From Halomonas qaidamensis (GTDB lineage Bacteria > Pseudomonadota > Gammaproteobacteria > Pseudomonadales > Halomonadaceae), in contig NZ_CP080627.1 of the NCBI RefSeq assembly GCF_025917315.1, positions 186,001 through 250,000 on the forward strand: 64,000 nt of DNA, read 5' to 3'. The notes beneath the pieces are model-generated. The model saw only the letters and a list, made by a program, of their open reading frames with translations. It did no database searches and was not told the DNA's origin. Each line of letters opens with the position of its first letter. Positions within the stretch are counted from its first letter, which is position 1. This document shows, one piece after another, positions 62,916 to 64,000 of this stretch. Made by a program: the position numbers and the translations under genes.

Positions 62916-62927
62916 CAGTTGCAACCC

Positions 62928-63062
62928 TTAACTACTTGCAGAGCGCTGAATAGCCTCGCCGCCGCGCTCAATGTCTTCGCCTGCACCGCGAATGGTATTA
63001 CAGCCACTGATGCTCACTAGAGTCACTATTATTAATAAAAGGGTAGCCATTGTACGTTTCAT
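62928..63062 (-). CDS. Entericidin-like small lipoprotein
   Basis: A 44-residue lipoprotein on the minus strand, MKRTMATLLLIIVTLVSISG then CNTIRGAGEDIERGGEAIQR. The lipobox (SISGC) puts the acylated Cys at position 21, and the mature NTIRGAGEDIERGGEAIQ matches the entericidin A/B family. Entericidins are small outer-membrane or envelope lipoproteins, some with bacteriolytic activity and sigma-S control. It lies just upstream of the YqiA-like gene. Confidence 0.9.
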   Translation of the reverse strand: MKRTMATLLLIIVTLVSISGCNTIRGAGEDIERGGEAIQRSASS

Positions 63063-63171
63063 CAAATGATTCCTCAGCAGGTGGGGCGTGCAATAAGCAG
63101 TGCTGTACGCTGTTATTTAAAATAATCGCTGAGCGCTATTGGTGCCACAGGTTTCCCTATGGATTGTGTTA

Positions 63172-63203
63172 ACTGACAATGCGATTTTGTCGCATGTGTC
63201 AGT
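63172..63203. repeat. Strong inverted repeat in the 63-kb intergenic region
   Basis: ACTGACAATGCGA is mirrored by TCGCATGTGTCAGT around TTTTG, with one extra G. It is followed by TTTT on the + strand and preceded by GTTA. It could be a bidirectional terminator or a regulator site. Confidence 0.6.
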
Positions 63204-63383
63204 TTTAGCCATAAAATTGCGACATATCGAGCCGTGACTGGCATGGTTTATTTCCATATAAATAATTGTTAATAAAGTAATTTTTTCATATCTATGATTT
63301 TTGGCCTATTATCTGCAAAGTTATGAGTAGACAATTTATAAGTAACCTTAAATTTAAAAAAACTAAGCTATCGTTATTGCTAT

Positions 63384-63413
63384 TTGTTATTACTACTTAA
63401 GCTCAAGTCTAGT
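63384..63413 (+). promoter_or_regulatory. Weak promoter-like sequence before the GGA-rich RNA
   Basis: TTGTTA (63384-63389) and TCTAGT (63408-63413) are 18 bases apart; the predicted start is near 63420. Both boxes are imperfect, which is compatible with an activator-dependent promoter. Confidence 0.35.
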
Positions 63414-63420
63414 CGCAATC

Positions 63421-63600
63421 AGTAAACAGCGTGAGCAGGCTGATAGGTAACTAAGGAAGGCATGGAGCCATATCAGCGAAAGGACATGAAAGGACAGTCA
63501 GCCTGCTCACCCTTATCAGTGTAAGGAAACGCTGATCATCACCGCCAGGGAGTGGTAATGATGCAAAACGACCATCTCGTGAAAGCGAGGTGGTTTTTTT
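63421..63600 (+). ncRNA. Candidate CsrB/RsmZ-type regulatory RNA
   Basis: A gene-free segment with six GGA motifs (63455, 63464, 63482, 63492, 63525, 63549), several inside predicted loops. GTGAGCAGGCTGA (63431-63443) pairs perfectly with TCAGCCTGCTCAC (63498-63510). ATCAGTG pairs with CGCTGAT around a TAAGGAAA loop (63516-63537), and CATCA pairs with TGATG around an AGGGAG loop. It ends in an intrinsic terminator. These are the hallmarks of RNAs that titrate CsrA/RsmA. The family assignment is inference from structure; no sequence family was matched. Confidence 0.65.
63565..63600 (+). terminator. Terminator of the GGA-rich RNA
   Basis: ACCATCTCG pairs with CGAGGTGGT around TGAAAG, followed by seven T. 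Confidence 0.93.
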
Positions 63601-63777
63601 GCGTTAATTAAAGGTTATTAACATTTTGATTTTATTGAATATTAGGTGTTGTCTATTTTTTTGAGTAGCTTTTGTACCCAATAGGCAGGACATTTTGGTC
63701 TATCCTCATGTTTAAACCAAAATTCAGCGGTTAGAAAACGTCAACGCAGCAGCCGCAAACTTCCAGGGACAAGCGCT

Positions 63778-63909
63778 ATGGCGATGGTATTGATGTTATG
63801 CATGTTTGTGCTGTTTCTAGGGTTTTCGGGGGTCGGCCTTTATATGATGTTTAAAACATCCTTTATGACCACATTAGAGGATCGTGACGATTTGCCTCCC
63901 GATATGTAA
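63778..63909 (+). CDS. 43-residue membrane peptide
   Basis: A short ORF (MAMVLMLCMFVLFLGFSG then VGLYMMFKTSFMTTLEDRDD...) with one strong membrane helix and an acidic C-terminus. It has a weak ribosome site (AGGGA) and its own terminator directly after, which supports expression. I do not recognise a family. Confidence 0.55.
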   Translation: MAMVLMLCMFVLFLGFSGVGLYMMFKTSFMTTLEDRDDLPPDM

Positions 63910-63945
63910 GTGAAGAAGAAACAACGATAATTAGACAATAATGTC

Positions 63946-63979
63946 AAAAACCACCTTCGCTCGCGTTGGTGGTTTTTTT
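63946..63979 (+). terminator. Terminator after the 43-residue peptide gene
   Basis: AAAAACCACC pairs with GGTGGTTTTT across a 12-base loop, ending in seven T. Confidence 0.92.
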
Positions 63980-64000
63980 ATCCCATCCAATAAAGGCTGA

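Noticed and set aside
63339..63354. GacA-like site (TAAG-N4-CTTA) before the GGA-rich RNA
   Set aside because: The two halves are two bases too close compared with the GacA consensus; recorded as not convincing.

Overview
The window reads as a chromosome segment of a marine or halophilic gammaproteobacterium, most likely Halomonadaceae (Halomonas and relatives). This rests on gammaproteobacterial protein sequences and gene order throughout (rplJL-rpoBC, str, S10, spc and alpha operons; glnA-glnLG; znuACB) and on small families such as DUF6435, DUF6164 and a DUF6482-like protein. It is an inference from remembered families, not a search result.

Region 1 (1-28983) is the translation/transcription core, all on the + strand: the 3' end of rplA, rplJ, rplL, rpoB, rpoC, rpsL, rpsG, fusA, tuf, then the complete S10, spc and alpha clusters from rpsJ to rplQ with secY and rpmJ. 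It is conventional. Notable controls are a GC-rich attenuator between rplL and rpoB, a perfect-consensus promoter before rpsJ, and nested hairpins before rpsM.

Region 2 (29000-41400) is housekeeping and accessory metabolism: a D,D-carboxypeptidase with a SPOR domain, a drug/metabolite transporter, the tRNA hydroxylation protein TrhP, a TPP-riboswitch-controlled thiM-thiE operon, glyoxalase I, several small conserved proteins, and a Zur-type zinc uptake locus. That locus is led by a 49-codon membrane-protein ORF overlapping znuC by four bases.

Region 3 (41400-51600) is an AT-richer defence island. It holds a complete, tightly coupled four-gene type I Zorya anti-phage system (zorABCD, 42059-49750). 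Next to it lie a DUF29 gene killed by one amber codon, a five-copy 26-bp minisatellite, and an apparent relic of a type I-F CRISPR array (two degenerate 28-nt repeats exactly 60 nt apart).

Region 4 (51600-64000) carries a PAS-GGDEF diguanylate cyclase, an esterase, an acyltransferase, and the nitrogen-control locus glnA / DUF4124 gene / glnL-glnG, with sigma-54 and NtrC-type sites. Further on are a ChaN-like protein, small genes including an entericidin-like lipoprotein, and, near the end, a terminated non-coding segment with six GGA motifs in hairpin contexts. That segment looks like a CsrA/RsmA-sequestering sRNA.
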